A stretch of 64,000 bases of DNA from Marsupella aquatica (taxonomy: Eukaryota > Marchantiophyta): positions 7,626,001 through 7,690,000 of the forward strand of contig OZ316895.1 in assembly GCA_973895155.1 (NCBI GenBank), read 5' to 3'. Shown one piece after another: positions 10,350-22,924 of this stretch. Position numbers and translations under genes: made by a program. Position 1 is the stretch's first letter; each line of letters begins with the position of its first letter. The notes under the pieces were generated by a model, which saw only the letters and a program-made list of their open reading frames with translations, had not been told where the DNA came from and searched no databases.

Positions 10350-12927
10350 TGATCTGGGATGTATTCGTTGAGTTAGAGGAATATGGAAGATGCTGACACA
10401 AAGAGCAAACCTGGCTTTCTTCGTCAGCTTCAAACCTCACGTTACTCACATGGCTTCGGTTATTTTATCTACTTCCCAAAGTAATCTCCGAACAAGAAAA
10501 GATCTGGATTTGAGGGAGAAGGCGAACAGACACCCAGTGTGACAATTTTTGTGAATTGTAAAAGGAGCAACCCGGTAATGGTGCAGGTGGTATGGTGCAG
10601 CTGAGAGGTCTTGAAGTTATCTTGCTCTGGTTTCCGACTGTTGTCGTCAATTTGACTTCGGGTTGTGCCAGCTCTGATCTCGGATCTGGATGCAGTCCAA
10701 GGCTGTTGAGTACTTGTAACTTACTCTGATGATTTCCAATGAGCTGAGAATACTCCTTATAGAACATTCTTCGGTCGTTCATCTGTTTGTTTTCTATGGA
10801 TGATGACTTGACAGCAGATGACATCAAGCAGCCTCGATTGGAGACGATGGTCCAAACGTTGGAACAATCAAATTCTGACACAAGGCGGGATCCGAGCACC
10901 TGATGGGTCTTTGAACCTTCCAAATGGGCTTGATGAGGCCCCGTCAACAGTTCAGTTAGTCCTGAACTACTCCAGTTCAACATGAAAGATACTCAGGTTC
11001 CCATAATTATTTACATCGAATGGCTCAACAGCCTGGTACCAGAATGAGTGCAGATGCCCATCTTCTCTTATTTTGAAATCTGCTACGTTTGCATGTAAAG
11101 AACAATGTCGAAAAGAGAAGCTCCTGCGAGACGCCTAGCATTGTGCCATAACCCTTCTTCAAATTGTACACTGTTGTACATCGAGTGAGTCAAACGAAGC
11201 ACTGATTGTGTACTAGAGTCCTATAGAATTTCATGATTTCAGTCACTGGCTGCTTTTACAACACGAATCAAATATTTGTTAATCATATTGTGTGGGTGAT
11301 AGAGGTCCTAGAATCTGGACAGTAGCAAATGGAACTTAATAGTCGCAAGAACTCCAGCCGCCTCGTGAATAATGAATTCCCCTTTCAAGCTCCACGCCCA
11401 CATTCAAACCAATTTTTGTGCTTTTAGACCTGGCCGGGTGAAGGATTGAGAAATACTCTATTACCCACACATTCAAATGATGTGCCTTATCCCATGTATC
11501 ACTGCCGACAGACAGCCTAGGAAGGAGGGAACAAAAAATGAAGGAACTGTTGTTCCGCAAGAGCCCTCACTGGCAATGGGCAACCATGTTTAGTGTCCAT
11601 CAGGTCTAAAGCTAGGTCAATTACTAAGATCTCCGACGCTTCCAGCAATTCAGATTCCTGGTGAATTGATGGACTGGACTGTACAAAGCACTGTTGGCTT
11701 CAATGATTCAATCCAGGAGACTCGCAGTTGATGTTCACTTATCAAACCCTCCCTCTTTCTCTCACACATCCAGCAACTGGGATTCCTCCGAAGCGTTAAT
11801 CACTCACTCATTGATCCGCACACGGAATAGGATGACTTGGCATTTGCTCCACTTCTCACCGTAGGAATTTTTTAGACATGTCGTACCAGATTTCAATAGT
11901 TGTACAGATCGAACTCCTAGATGAAGGCATGAGCGACTACACCTTTGCATGATCCTCAAGATAGAGGGTTATCCAGTCATACGTTTTCCACAGTGAGGCG
12001 TCCGTGTTTGAGACTTCGTCAAAGGGAATTTATAAATCTCTCCGTTCTTGCTGGCTACAAGAAATTCATCTTTCCGCAGCGTCCTCGTCGTCAACCTCAG
12101 GCTGAAGATCAAGGAAGCCATTTGCCTGTTTTGTCTACAAAAGTTGATTTTCCTGACCGTAGGATTTGAATAGAGGACAAGAGCCCCGAAACCATTTTTG
12201 GGATCGAGGAAAAGGACGACCACCTTCTCAGTGTTTGTGTAACTTATCTCGTTGCAGGCATTCATCAGTATAATCTGTTCGTCCCTTGGCTTCTCCCCAT
12301 TCCACAAACCTCGTATCCTTGCTCCTCCAGCCTACATCATCGCCTCCAGCAACTGAACTTCAACGTGTCCTTCACAAAGGAAAAGGCATCTATTGGTTGC
12401 AACAATGAAATTACATGGACTCCACCTTTTCCGTTGAATGTATACGATGTATCTATACTTTGTTTAATTCCCTTGCGGACAACACCTCCCCTCCTGGATA
12501 GTTAACCGTACAACCTGGGTGAACACTTCTGTCATCTTACGTTTCTATGGTGTAACCTCCATGTGTATATAAATGTAACTCCACGTCCAAGCTTCTAGAT
12601 CAAATCTTAGGAACTTCAGTGAAGGTATGACATTGAGTGCAAATCTCTGTGCGAGGTAGACGTTATTTATATAGGACAAAAGCGGAAAACAAGTCCAAAG
12701 AAATTGATCAAAACTGCCGATGAAAACTCTGCTGTACATGCAACTGTGCTTCTGTTGAAGCCATTAAAAGGATAACAAGATCTTTAACTTCTTTGTGATA
12801 CAATCATTCTCATGAGAGATTGGGCAGCCTGACATCCACACATGACAGCACCTTTGCAAACTCTTCTCACGCTGCTAGAATCTCTATCTTTTTATTAAAC
12901 TAGTATGGCGAACTTTTGACTACAATT
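10350..12927. other. intergenic between two convergent genes
   Basis: No gene is supported. A 172-codon open frame on the minus strand (10465-10983) has no recognisable domain and overlaps the likely 3' region of the GLOD5 gene. The rest contains only short frames. The 3' UTRs of the flanking convergent genes must lie here. Confidence 0.45.
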
Positions 12928-14826
12928 CTACAGAGCTCGTTTGGTAGACTTGGTTATAAATTGCTGCAGCCGACGTGGCAGATGAATGCTTATTTGTCTC
13001 GCGGCAAGTACTGAGATACAGAGGGATATGAGCCCGAGAAAGCCAACCCAAAATGCTTGCAAAGGTATACCCAAAACTAATTCTTCCAAAACTGCAAAAG
13101 AGAACAACAAGCGTTCTTCAGATTGTATCAAGTCTCATTCCAAGAGCACATATAGCTGAAGCTGTGCTTTCCGGCTCACATATTAACTCAACTGACCTAA
13201 AGTTGCACAACGTTTTTGAGCACCAGTAAATACATTTCCAGTATCGAAAGATAATATGAGATTTACAATCTACTGACGCTAATCCTAAGGTCATTCCTCA
13301 AGGGCAGAGCCAAAGTATTTTTTACGCAAGAACTGCCATACTACTAAGTAAAGTTCGCATAAGTTGTGTTTGAACACCCCACATGGTGCACAACCGTAAA
13401 GAAGTAGAGCAGAACATTCATCGGCTCTTATCTATTAGTGTAGAAGAACTTACGGATGTTATATATGATGAACATTTGTTCTTGCACATACGGTTGAGCA
13501 ACAAATCCTTCAGGCCTGACTGACACAAGGACCCTCTGTTTTATTCCATCTCGCACGTCCTGTAGAAGTAAATTGAAAATCAACAAGAATTCGATTTGAT
13601 AATTCAACTCAATTCAATTCAATTTCAACCAGTTCATTCCAATCCAATCCAATTTAATCCAATCCACCCACCTGTGACGTCGGTCCCTTGGGATGATGAA
13701 AGATGATTTTCTCTGTATTAAGCAATTTTCTCCCCGAAGAAGTTGAAAGTTCATCGCGCTCAGGAAGGAAATCAATTGAAAAGATAGCAGGTGTCTGGAA
13801 ATCAAAACAAACAGGGTTCAAACTACCAGGAAATCGAGCGAAACGAAATTTTATTAAAAAATATTTGCAGGCCGATCAAACCATTGCTTAATGGGGGAAT
13901 AAGCGTTTGAAATTTGATTGTGCAATCTTACAATGCAAGGATGTTCTGTATGTGTATCTCTGACAAGACACAATCGAACTGAATAGGGTGAACGGTTCCG
14001 TCTATGTAATGATTTGCGTACAATGTCAACGGACAGACCCAGCGATAGGCTCAGCAACGCGTAACTCGAAATGCTCAATTGAATCAATTAATGCACAGCT
14101 AGAAATACAACAATTATACATCTTGTCTATGCGATTATTCTTTTTCCTTGTTGTAACTGGCACGTCGTCTAATGTCAGCACCGTGCACATACATAGCCAG
14201 CTCATCACAATCAAGACTACTTCACCAACCTGCCCCTAAGGGTTCAACTCAAGGAGAGGTCGAGGAAGCATACATACAGAGGCTGGGTAGGAGATCTTCA
14301 CTTCATACGAGTGGTCCTCTTTCATGTCTATGAGCTCATATATGCATTTTCCGCCTCCCCTGAATGGCAACTTCTCCTCTTTACGTTCCTGACCTAATCC
14401 TAATGTACGTATCTCAAGCCTGCAGAAATTGACCAACTGCTTTGATCAGACGGGTATAACTTGGTGTAAGCCCGAAGGCCTTCACTGAGCACATTGCGCC
14501 ATTAATTCTCACATCTTACAGCTCTATATCAAATGTGAAATATGCGCAAGCTATGCTTGAACATAGTAAGTTACACAGAGATAATGCTGTCGCATTACTT
14601 CTCGACCTTCTTTGAAAAGAACTTTCAACTTCAGACCACAAAACTATAACGAAGAAGAGTACCCATCAGAAACAAGGACTTACTGTGAGATATCTGAACT
14701 GATCTCTGTAGATGCGAGAGAGGGCTCCATGATCAAGCAACCTATCATAAGACTTAGTACGAATATCCAATTGAACGGATTCAAACCACGCCATCTTGCG
14801 CCTGAAGGAAGTTGTGAATAATCCAT
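12928..14826 (-). CDS. single-pass type I membrane protein, unknown function
   Basis: Assembled from five exons (14826-14684, 14419-14278, 13794-13672, 13559-13454, 13091-12928) with GT/AG introns, keeping one frame for 225 residues. The N-terminus is a signal peptide or signal anchor (FNWIFVLSLMIGCLIMEPSLAS, about residues 18-39). A soluble, presumably lumenal or extracellular part follows, with GGGKCIYELIDMKEDHSYE, KISYPASTPAIFSIDF and RKLLNTEKIIF. Near the C-terminus is one transmembrane helix (AFWVGFLGLISLCISVLA, about residues 179-196), then a basic tail (RRLQQFITKSTKRAL). The organisation suggests a protein of the endoplasmic reticulum or secretory path. I have the impression that similar uncharacterised proteins exist in other plants but cannot name a family. 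The ATG at 14826 is the first in frame before the signal peptide; an alternative splice into upstream exons is described at 15134-15668. Confidence 0.75.
13560..13671. repeat. CAATT/CCAAT microsatellite in an intron
   Basis: The short intron between exons 3 and 4 of the membrane-protein gene is largely made of degenerate CAATT and CCAAT words. It is a simple-sequence tract with no other signal. Confidence 0.7.
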
Positions 14827-15133
14827 CAATTTCCCCTGCGAGAAATCATTTCATTCTGAGAATCCAACGCGATAGAACCCAAAATTGAGAGCTGACGTCA
14901 ACCACACCCAACTTCTCCTTAGAGAGAGCATTGATGTCTCACTGCACTTCTTCGACAGCTATAATCTTACTGTTTTTCGAAGCCAATTTCCAAGATCTTC
15001 CCAAGGAAATTCCTTTGGTCTTGCAGCTCTGCTGATAGTTAAAGTGTTGCTCCAGCGCATTGTAGGAAGGAGACGCATATACTACCAAACAAGTCATTCT
15101 TATCTTCAAACTAAGTGGAGCCAAACGGCATAC

Positions 15134-15668
15134 CTCGTGAATGAGGTATCCTGCTTGAAGCTCAGCAACGTTGCTGTTCTTCTCAACATTTGTGGTAATT
15201 GCTGCAAGTTTAGGAGGTTCCACTTCTAATGATTCTCAGGCTGGAATCAGGACATTGCGAAAAACTGCAGAACACTCGAAGTAAAAACTGCGAGGACGGA
15301 GTATTACACTCTGGAAAGTCGACAACTGCAGAGATCAAATTTTCGGACTTTGGAGGGAAACTATACACCTATATGCTTGTATGGACATCGAACCTCGATT
15401 TCCATTTCAAAAGCTTGGAAGGAATTGAATAGCAAATACCGAAACAAAATTGCTCGACGCGATTCCATCTCCATCTCAGACAGGGCACGAGATCATATCA
15501 ACCATGAAAGAGCTACGGAAAAGCAGTACCTGTCGTTTCATTAGTTTCAGCTATAGACGTCACAGATAGTCCACGAAAGCGTTCCTCTCTTCTCCCAACA
15601 GTTCTAGGTCTTACGGGCTCACCCAGCTTCCTCCCCGCCTCTCCACCAAGACAGCCAGAACTTGAAAA
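15134..15668 (-). pseudogene. LL-diaminopimelate aminotransferase N-terminal fragment
   Basis: Two exon-like blocks, 15668-15530 and 15225-15134, are joined in frame by a GT/AG intron. The first has transit-peptide character (Ser/Gly/Arg-rich, ending LSVTSIAETNETT). The second reads TTNVEKNSNVAELQAGYLIHE, which resembles the start of plant LL-diaminopimelate aminotransferase, the chloroplast enzyme of lysine biosynthesis, where LQAGYLFPEI follows the transit peptide. No other part of that enzyme (pyridoxal-phosphate lysine region, SLGIGD motif) is visible nearby, and the first block opens after a TGA with no ATG. It is therefore most likely a gene fragment or captured exons. A donor at 15133 could also splice in frame to an acceptor at 14835 in the membrane-protein gene. 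The match rests on a short motif recalled from the family. Confidence 0.5.
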
Positions 15669-18600
15669 TCAGATGCTGACGCTCCAGAAGTTAGGCCATC
15701 GCCAACTCCACTGCCTTTCGTGGACCAATCAAAATTGGGGACTGTAGCTGGCAAAGACGGAGCCCTCCGTCATCCCCTCAGAACCCTAAACGAAAAGATT
15801 TCGCTGATCGTTTGGCCTGGTCGCGAGACTTGTCAGCGAAAAACCCTTGCTCCTGTCTTCAAGACCGTGCGCGTTCAGGTGTGCAGATTTTTCGGTGTGG
15901 GTTGTTTGGTATATTGTGTCAGAAGTGCACACGAGGAAGTAAGGTAGAAGCAAGCCACACTTGAACGAAAGGGTGTCAGCTATTAATGAACCACTATTTT
16001 CACCGAAAGGGTTCTTTAGGAGCTTGATAAGGTGTATTGTGTTCACTTCTCAAAATAGTGGTGACGAGTACGATACAGGTTACTTGCCTTTTCTGAAATG
16101 AAGGCATCCTGCCATCCCCGTCGACTATGAGTACGGTTCAAGTTTATTATGAGTACGGTTTTATCAAGCTGTGGGAGATGATCATAAGGTGTTGCTACTA
16201 AAATTCTTTTCGAAGTGGGTTATTCTTGTGATGACAGGGGCTTCAACTTCATGCAATGCCACGTTCTCAGAGGCATATCCCTATTGCGGTTCTCTGTGAA
16301 GCGAGACTGAATCCCAGGACCTTCCTTTGACAGGACAAGGGACTTACAAATCACAGGTCCAAACCATCGCAGGAACAGGAAAATGGAAATCAAATCACAG
16401 GAACAGGAAAATGCAGACGGGAAATTGGAGCCGAAGTACAAACGTTTTACAAATTCTTAACACATGTTCCTGGTTTCCTCATTGGAGTTTTATGACTTTC
16501 AATGTTCTTCCTCTCCGAGCATCTTAAGGCCTTGAAGTTCTAAAGTAGGTGTTCGGAACAGCTACACGCCAAGGAGAGGGACCGAGACAGAGACAAGGAT
16601 AGAAGCAAAGTGAGGGAGAGGGTTGTAAGACATAGGACAGAGAGAGGAACACGCATCGACAAAGGTGTACCGCGGAGAAAGAGTGGCCGAGAAAGTAGGT
16701 CTGCAGGAAGGGACTCTTGCCATCTTGACGGGTAGTCCGTCTTGACAGACAGTCCACACGGATGACCAATAAACTATTGCTGCAGAAAGTCTGGTACTCT
16801 GGTTGTCTTGGAATTTGGAATAGCTGATGGATTTGATCCGGCGTGAGAGAGGAGTACTGGCATATTGTAATTAATCTCTGATGAGAAATAGCAGACAGCG
16901 AGGCCTATAAGGGGTTTGGGGATTTCTGGATGAAAATGTTCTCGCCAGGCCTGCTTTCCTGAATTCCTGGTCTTGCCACAGTGCCCTGGGCCCATGGCCA
17001 GGGATGATGGATGGTACATGGGAACGGAGTCCGAGACCGATAATTGCGGTAAGAATAGGGCCCACATTCGAGACGCTTTGAGCACTGTTTCAGCGTTTCT
17101 GAAGGAATCCACTTCTGCTGAGGTTGGTCGGGGTTTGTCACTGACACCTCCAGACCAGTAAACAAGGAGGGTCTCGGGTCGGGCCTTCCGGGTTCCGGGC
17201 CATTCTGATTCTCGAAGGACTCGAAGTTTCGAAGGCAGCCATGACCGGTACAGTAAGCATGGAGATCTGCTTTCTTTGCACATAGTTTAAGGAAAGCCAC
17301 CTGGCCAGGAACATTGGTGGGCTTTCATTGTGAGAAAATGTGAGATTCATCCAGCTGTTCACAGGGCGAGCAATCTTGGAACCTGGAACGAGTAGTTTAC
17401 GGACTCACGTACGTTTGACTTTTGTCGATTTCAGTAGATTCCGTAGTGGATTACCGACTTACCGTTTGTAGCGCAAACAACGAAACTGAAGCCATTTTTG
17501 TAGCCATCTCTTGAGGAATTTACTGTAGCCTCGAACCACACCCCGATTGAAAGTTGTGTTGAGGTGGTTAAAATAAGAGAACCAATTGTACCAGAATGGG
17601 AGCATAGAGAACCAATTGTACCAGAATGGGAACAACCCTATGCTTTTGTCTTTCGTGTGAGGATCCGACAATCTTAGAAGAAATTGGTATCAAAAAATTG
17701 TGACAATCTTGCTGTACTTATTTGCCGCGGGTGGCATCGTCGGTAGACCAATACGTTGGTGATATTGATTTCCAGTTTGACTCTTTCAAAACGATCGTTT
17801 TTGGGAGATCCTGAAACTCAATTGTTTGCTTCATATGCCGCACTGTATGCTCTCACGGAAAGTGGTCGACTCAATATGTACAGTCGAATGATGTCTGTTC
17901 GAGGGTTTACAATCTCTGCAGCTGGGATAGTGCCAGCACATCATTGGCAGTTCCCCTAGTGTTCGGCCAAAGCAGATCTGGACGGATAACCCACAATTTA
18001 TTGAGGTCCTACGAACGTCAGTCAGCTAAATTCTAAATAATATGTATCCTGTTCAGGTCCCTCCAGACTCGGTTCATTCCCAAACGTGCCGTCATGTGTT
18101 CCCGTTCCCTCGCCCTTTCCTCCGGTAACTTGTGGGAACGCTTCCCATCCTACTAGTGTACTGCCGTCTGATAACATCCCCTGACCCGTGGGCCGAACTT
18201 GTAGGTACAGTTGGACATTCGCCACGTACTTTTCGATGGGAGACGACCTTGCATCTCCATAAACAACAAAGTTCAGGTTGTACCGGTACTGGACTGGTTT
18301 TGGTAGAGCTGATTGTACTTATCACTCCGAATCATTGTCAGGCTTGAGTATGGTAGCGTCCATCACTCCATCCTCGAAGAAATCCAATGATCGGTCTCTC
18401 TTGATGGTTTCCACGTCTCCACCTGCGTTGTGGGACACTCTAAACAAATGCTTGATACGACGACAATTTATGATGATCTAGCTCGCGTACTCACCAAAAC
18501 ACTTATCAATGCTCCTGCCAACCCAAAAACCTATGGAATGACGATTTGGGCCCCGATTTGGGTTGACATCAGACACCTGAACCTTTTCTCGATCACTTTT

Positions 18601-20068
18601 ATCCTCTCAAGTCTCAAGTCTCAAGGCCCAGCATCCAGATTCGGATAAGTACAGCGGCCATCCTAGGCTACGAGGGGCTTTACTCATGAACCGATGGATC
18701 CGTGGGGTTCTGTAACGATAGCTTGCCTCTACCGAGCTTCTACCGAGCTTCTACCGACACTGAATTCCTGGACCAAATGGTGGTACTCACGAACAGTGAA
18801 ACAACTTGCGTGTTGTGCTCCGTCTTGTTTGTATCCGTGGCTTCCCATCGAAGGAATTCCTTGTCCCCTTGTACGTTTATCCATACCTTAGGGTTGAGGC
18901 TGTCAAGCAAAGTATATAGGCTAGAAGTCAGCTGGAAGACTTCTAGCCTACATGGGAAATCGAAGCACGATCACAACTAGCTTGATCATATATTCAGAAT
19001 CTTTTCTACACTCACAGTATTGATGAGCTCGAGCTAGCTGCAACTTACTGCACGAGGCCGGCGGCTGTCTCGTGGAATTAAGTACTGTGTGTACTTGTTG
19101 GTATGGATAGACGCAAGAAACAATCACAGAAGCCAAAATGACGATAGAAGCTAGTCAAGTTATGTACCACGCAGATGAGCTAGAAAACTCTTCAATTTCA
19201 CAACAAGATGATCACACTTCACACACCGCGCGAGGCTAGCCCACACCATCCCGCAAAATCAGGAACTTCGGAATACCTGTTTCCACGCGTCTGGTCGAAT
19301 GCGGTACGACATCCACCCAAGCTAGCAACTAGATTAGTACAGTACCTTCGATCCAGTCGATGACAGCGGACTCCATGCATGAGACCAGGAGTCTGTGCAT
19401 TGTCGATATATCGAAAGAAACAAAAGACCGATCGAGCTGCGACTGTCTTGCAGATAGAGAGAGTGTACCTAGCTACAGTAGCATAGCTCTACGGGCAATC
19501 AGCTCTTTCAATATATCCGCTGCAAAACGTCTCTGGTTGTCTCTCGCTCATATCTGCAAATTAAAGCGTAGTTACAAGCTTCGACATCCAGCTCACCGCC
19601 ATGAGCAACTAGAGACATCGCCACAGCATCTAGGCTGGTGGACGTGGGAGTACGACTCCAGCAATTAATCTGCAGCTCTTCAACCTTTACCTCAATCGAT
19701 AGCTTCAGATAACTTCGATCAAATTGGTATGCGAGAGATTGATTGCGACGATCCAAAAGCACTGTCAGTACCAGCCCACAACATCTTCAGAAATCCTGGA
19801 CTACACTAGTACTGATAAGCTTAACCCACCACCTCCATGATTATATGGCGTCTGCAAAAAGTGGACTTCGGCAGGAGATTTGTGCACGGCTGTGAACAGA
19901 CTGTGTGTCTACTTTCGCAGAGAATATCACTTTTGACACTTTCGACTCAATTGTGACCGGTAAACGGTCTCGTGACCATTTGGAAGCTGATTCAGTTAGT
20001 TTGCCAGGTGCACTGTAGCATTTGGCCGCCAGCTCGAACTTCCCAGCTGTGATCAGAGCAGCAACCTG
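15669..20068. other. intergenic, no gene recognised
   Basis: Open frames here are short or featureless; the longest (16774-17283, minus) has no domain. Small local duplications occur, for example a 28-bp direct repeat at about 17578-17633 (AGAGAACCAATTGTACCAG) and a 12-bp triplet at about 18726-18751. No tRNA or transposon gene is recognised. Confidence 0.4.
18917..18950. repeat. 13-bp perfect inverted repeat (hairpin)
   Basis: TAGGCTAGAAGTC and its exact reverse complement are separated by eight bases. It could form a short hairpin; nothing around it suggests a function. Confidence 0.85.
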
Positions 20069-20240
20069 CTTAACAATTACACATGCAGGCAATGAACCAA
20101 AATCCATCTCTGTTGAGCTCTCTCCAGCAGGTAGCTTAACAATTAGTCAGGCAAAGGACAGGAATCCATCTGTTGAGCTCTGCAGCAGGTAGCTAAACAA
20201 TTACACAGGCAAAGGCAGGAATCCGTCTCTGTTGAGCTCT
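20069..20240. repeat. 60-bp degenerate tandem repeat, about three copies
   Basis: Repeats of a unit with TGTTGAGCTC at 20111, 20171 and 20230, each followed by CAGCAGGTAGCT and AACAATTA. The unit diverges by small indels. Non-coding. Confidence 0.85.
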
Positions 20241-21064
20241 GGAGCGAAATTGACCCTTTTGCTCAGTGCAATATCATTCGTCTCAACGGGGCTCAGCGAT
20301 CTTGCCCGGAGAAGGATGGACCTTCTTTGCCTTAGTTGAAGCTATGGCCTCAGCCCAATTGAAATGGAGCCAAATGGATCAGTGAATGGGAAGGTGCGAT
20401 AAAAAAAATCACTCTATTGCTTCCATAACGGGGATTTAAACCGGTCACTTTTGAAGACCGTCAAGCCATCACCAATTTTGAGAGTACTTTAGGATATTTT
20501 GAAATATTGGTTTTGACTTCTTCTGCTTGACAACTTCATCCACAGGGTAGTCAAGTCACTTGAGATCAACTTTGTGACAGGAATTCCCACTTTTTTGCCT
20601 TGAAAAATCAATTTGAATTCCATCCAAACGACAGCGGAATTCCCACTTTTCAATTCTATCCAAAACGAAGTTGGTCCCTTTTTCTTTTCAGTGTTTTTCT
20701 CGGGTTCACGCAGTCCATGGGGAGTGGGGATGGGCAGGGACAACGTGAGCTTCAGTTTCCTGTCTGGAAGTCAGTCTGATTTGAAGGGAAGGCTTCTTTC
20801 TCGATGACATATAATTCAAATAAAATGGATTTTACTAGACTTTTTTGTCACATATCACCACTTGCCACCTTTTTCAGAGTAATTATTAGGGTGTCTCCAC
20901 CTTTGCGTTACTGCCTCCTGTCCCAGTCAGGACGGATTTCAGGGGAAAAAGTGGCAGACACATAAATCCATGTCCACATAAATCCATGTCCACACACTGT
21001 TAATCCGTGACCAAAACTGATAGTTCCGGGCGTCATTTTTTCCCCGCAACTCCAAGGTTTGAGA

Positions 21065-21622
21065 CCCCCTATTACAACTACACTTTTTTGGTCATGAGTT
21101 AAGCGTGTAAACCCAGCTTAGGAACAAGAGTTCTTACAGCCCTGGGATTGGCGCATCGAAGGGTTGATGATTTCCGTCACCCTCAGATCCGATTCACACT
21201 GCCCCTATTACAACTACACTTTTTTGGTCATGAGTTAAGCGGGTAAACCCAGCTTAGGAACAAGAGTTCTTACAGCCCTGGGATTGGCGCATCGAAGGGT
21301 TGATGATTTCCGTCACCCTCAGATCAGATTCACACTGCCCCTATTACAACTACACTTTTTTGGTCATGAGTTAAGCCCAGCTTAGGAACAAGAGTTCTTA
21401 CAGCCCTGGGATTGGCGCATCGAAGGGTTGATGATTTCCGTCACCCTCAGATCAGATTCACACTGCCCCTATTACAACTACACTTTTTTGGTCATGAGTT
21501 AAGCGGGTAAACCCAGCTTAGGAACAAGAGTTCTTACAGCCCTGGGATTGGCGTATCGAAGGGTTGATGATTTCCGTCACCCTCAGATCAGATTCACACT
21601 GCCCCGCCCCCCCCCCCCCCCC
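21065..21622. repeat. 136-bp tandem repeat, four copies, ending in poly-C
   Basis: Four head-to-tail copies start at 21065, 21201, 21337 and 21465. The unit begins CCCCTATTACAACTACAC and ends CAGATTCACACTG. The third copy lacks eight bases (GGGTAAAC) and is 128 bp; otherwise the copies differ at only a few positions. The array is followed at once by a run of 16 C (21607-21622). No open frame follows the period. Confidence 0.95.
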
Positions 21623-22079
21623 AACTCATGGTCAAGTGGGGCAAGGTTCTGCCTGCACCCTCGCCTCCCTGTTTCCCAACTGCCCTCCTTCGCCCTTGTG
21701 GTAGCCCTTGCCCACTGAACATGAAAGGATGAACAAACAAAGTGAATATATTTCTGAAAGCAAAAAGTCATGTCAGTAGAGAAGAACAGACTAAACATGG
21801 GAAGAACTCCTGAGGCCACTACTAGCCCTGAAATCCAGTCAGACGCCTAATGAGGTCCTCCATCCAGGCCCATTCCGGCTGGTGGTAAGACACCCATACC
21901 TCTCAGAGCACCACACGAGCTCTATTTGAATTGCCCCCCACTGACAGCATATGACACCTCACAGTGGAAGGCAAAGGCACCTCCAGAGGCATACCAAACC
22001 TTTCATAATCCTTTAAGGACTCAGGAAATTGCCAAGGAACGGAAGAGATGCATTGAGAAGCTGCTACAAAACTTGTTAT

Positions 22080-22830
22080 TTTTCTCTTTGTAGTTTCTGG
22101 TGCTTTATAGAGAAGAATGCACGATCCAGAGTTGGATTGGGCTGTTATACTTATTCTTTACTTTACTAAACATAGTAAAATAACAGATCTCTTACAGTTT
22201 TAAGTGTATGACCGCCTTGTTACAAAGGCATTCTGGGCAGTAATAGCCACTCAAAACTCAAGATAGTGCCCTCTTTTTGTGGGAGTTATGGCCAATGTGC
22301 CCTTTCACTAGCATCTTACTATGTCCAAAAAGAAATACCTTCCCCAGCCGCTGGTCATTATAAGACTGGCTAAGGATACACCAAGATAAGAGGCTAGGAC
22401 AAAGCATAACCAGAAGACAAGGGAGGTGGAGTACTGCACATTGGGTATTCTAACATTGTTGTAGTAATATCTTGGACACTGAATTCGTTTCTCTACCCGC
22501 TTTCTTTCTCCACGCAGGCTTCTACTCCTGCTCCTACCAGCATAATTTTCAAGGCGTTTTTTCTTTTATACAAGGGTGGGGAATCTCTACTTGTGTTGAA
22601 GAGAAAATGCTAAGAGTGTTACTTATCTAATTTTTACTAGGTTAATTTCTGACCGTCAGATCTCCCTACCGATAAGGCTAATGGGGCCTGTGGCTAGGTG
22701 GTAATTAAACTGGCTAAGGGAATACAGAAACCCTACCGAGTTTTTGCCAAGAGTGCAAAGACTTTTCAGAGAGGTGGAATGTAGTGAATTTCCATCACTA
22801 AAAAACATGCAGGCTCCTACTTCCCAGCAG
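22080..22830 (+). repeat. dispersed repeat family, copy A
   Basis: The core (22619-22800) shares GGCTAATGGGG, GGCTAGGTGG, AACTGGCTAA and AGAGGTGGAAT with copies at 25560-25790 and 26545-26765 and with reverse copies at 7870-8015 and 57865-58030. The upstream part (22230-22310, with CTCAAAACTC and TTATGGCC) also matches the flank of the copy at 25372-25500, so the ancestral unit was at least 500 bp. No protein is encoded. Confidence 0.65.
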
Positions 22831-22924
22831 GTTCTTTGGTACTGAGTTTTTCCCCTTGCTTAATTCTTGGTCACCTTTAGCCTTCTTTGAAAGAAAAAAA
22901 AGGGAACAGAGTTTAGGGTTCCCT

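Noticed and set aside
10465-10983. 172-codon minus-strand open frame
   Set aside because: No recognisable domain, no splice partner, and it sits in the expected 3' region of the GLOD5 gene; length alone is not enough.
16774-17283. 169-codon minus-strand open frame
   Set aside because: Composition is featureless, other frames in the same place are also open, and no motif or neighbouring exon supports it.
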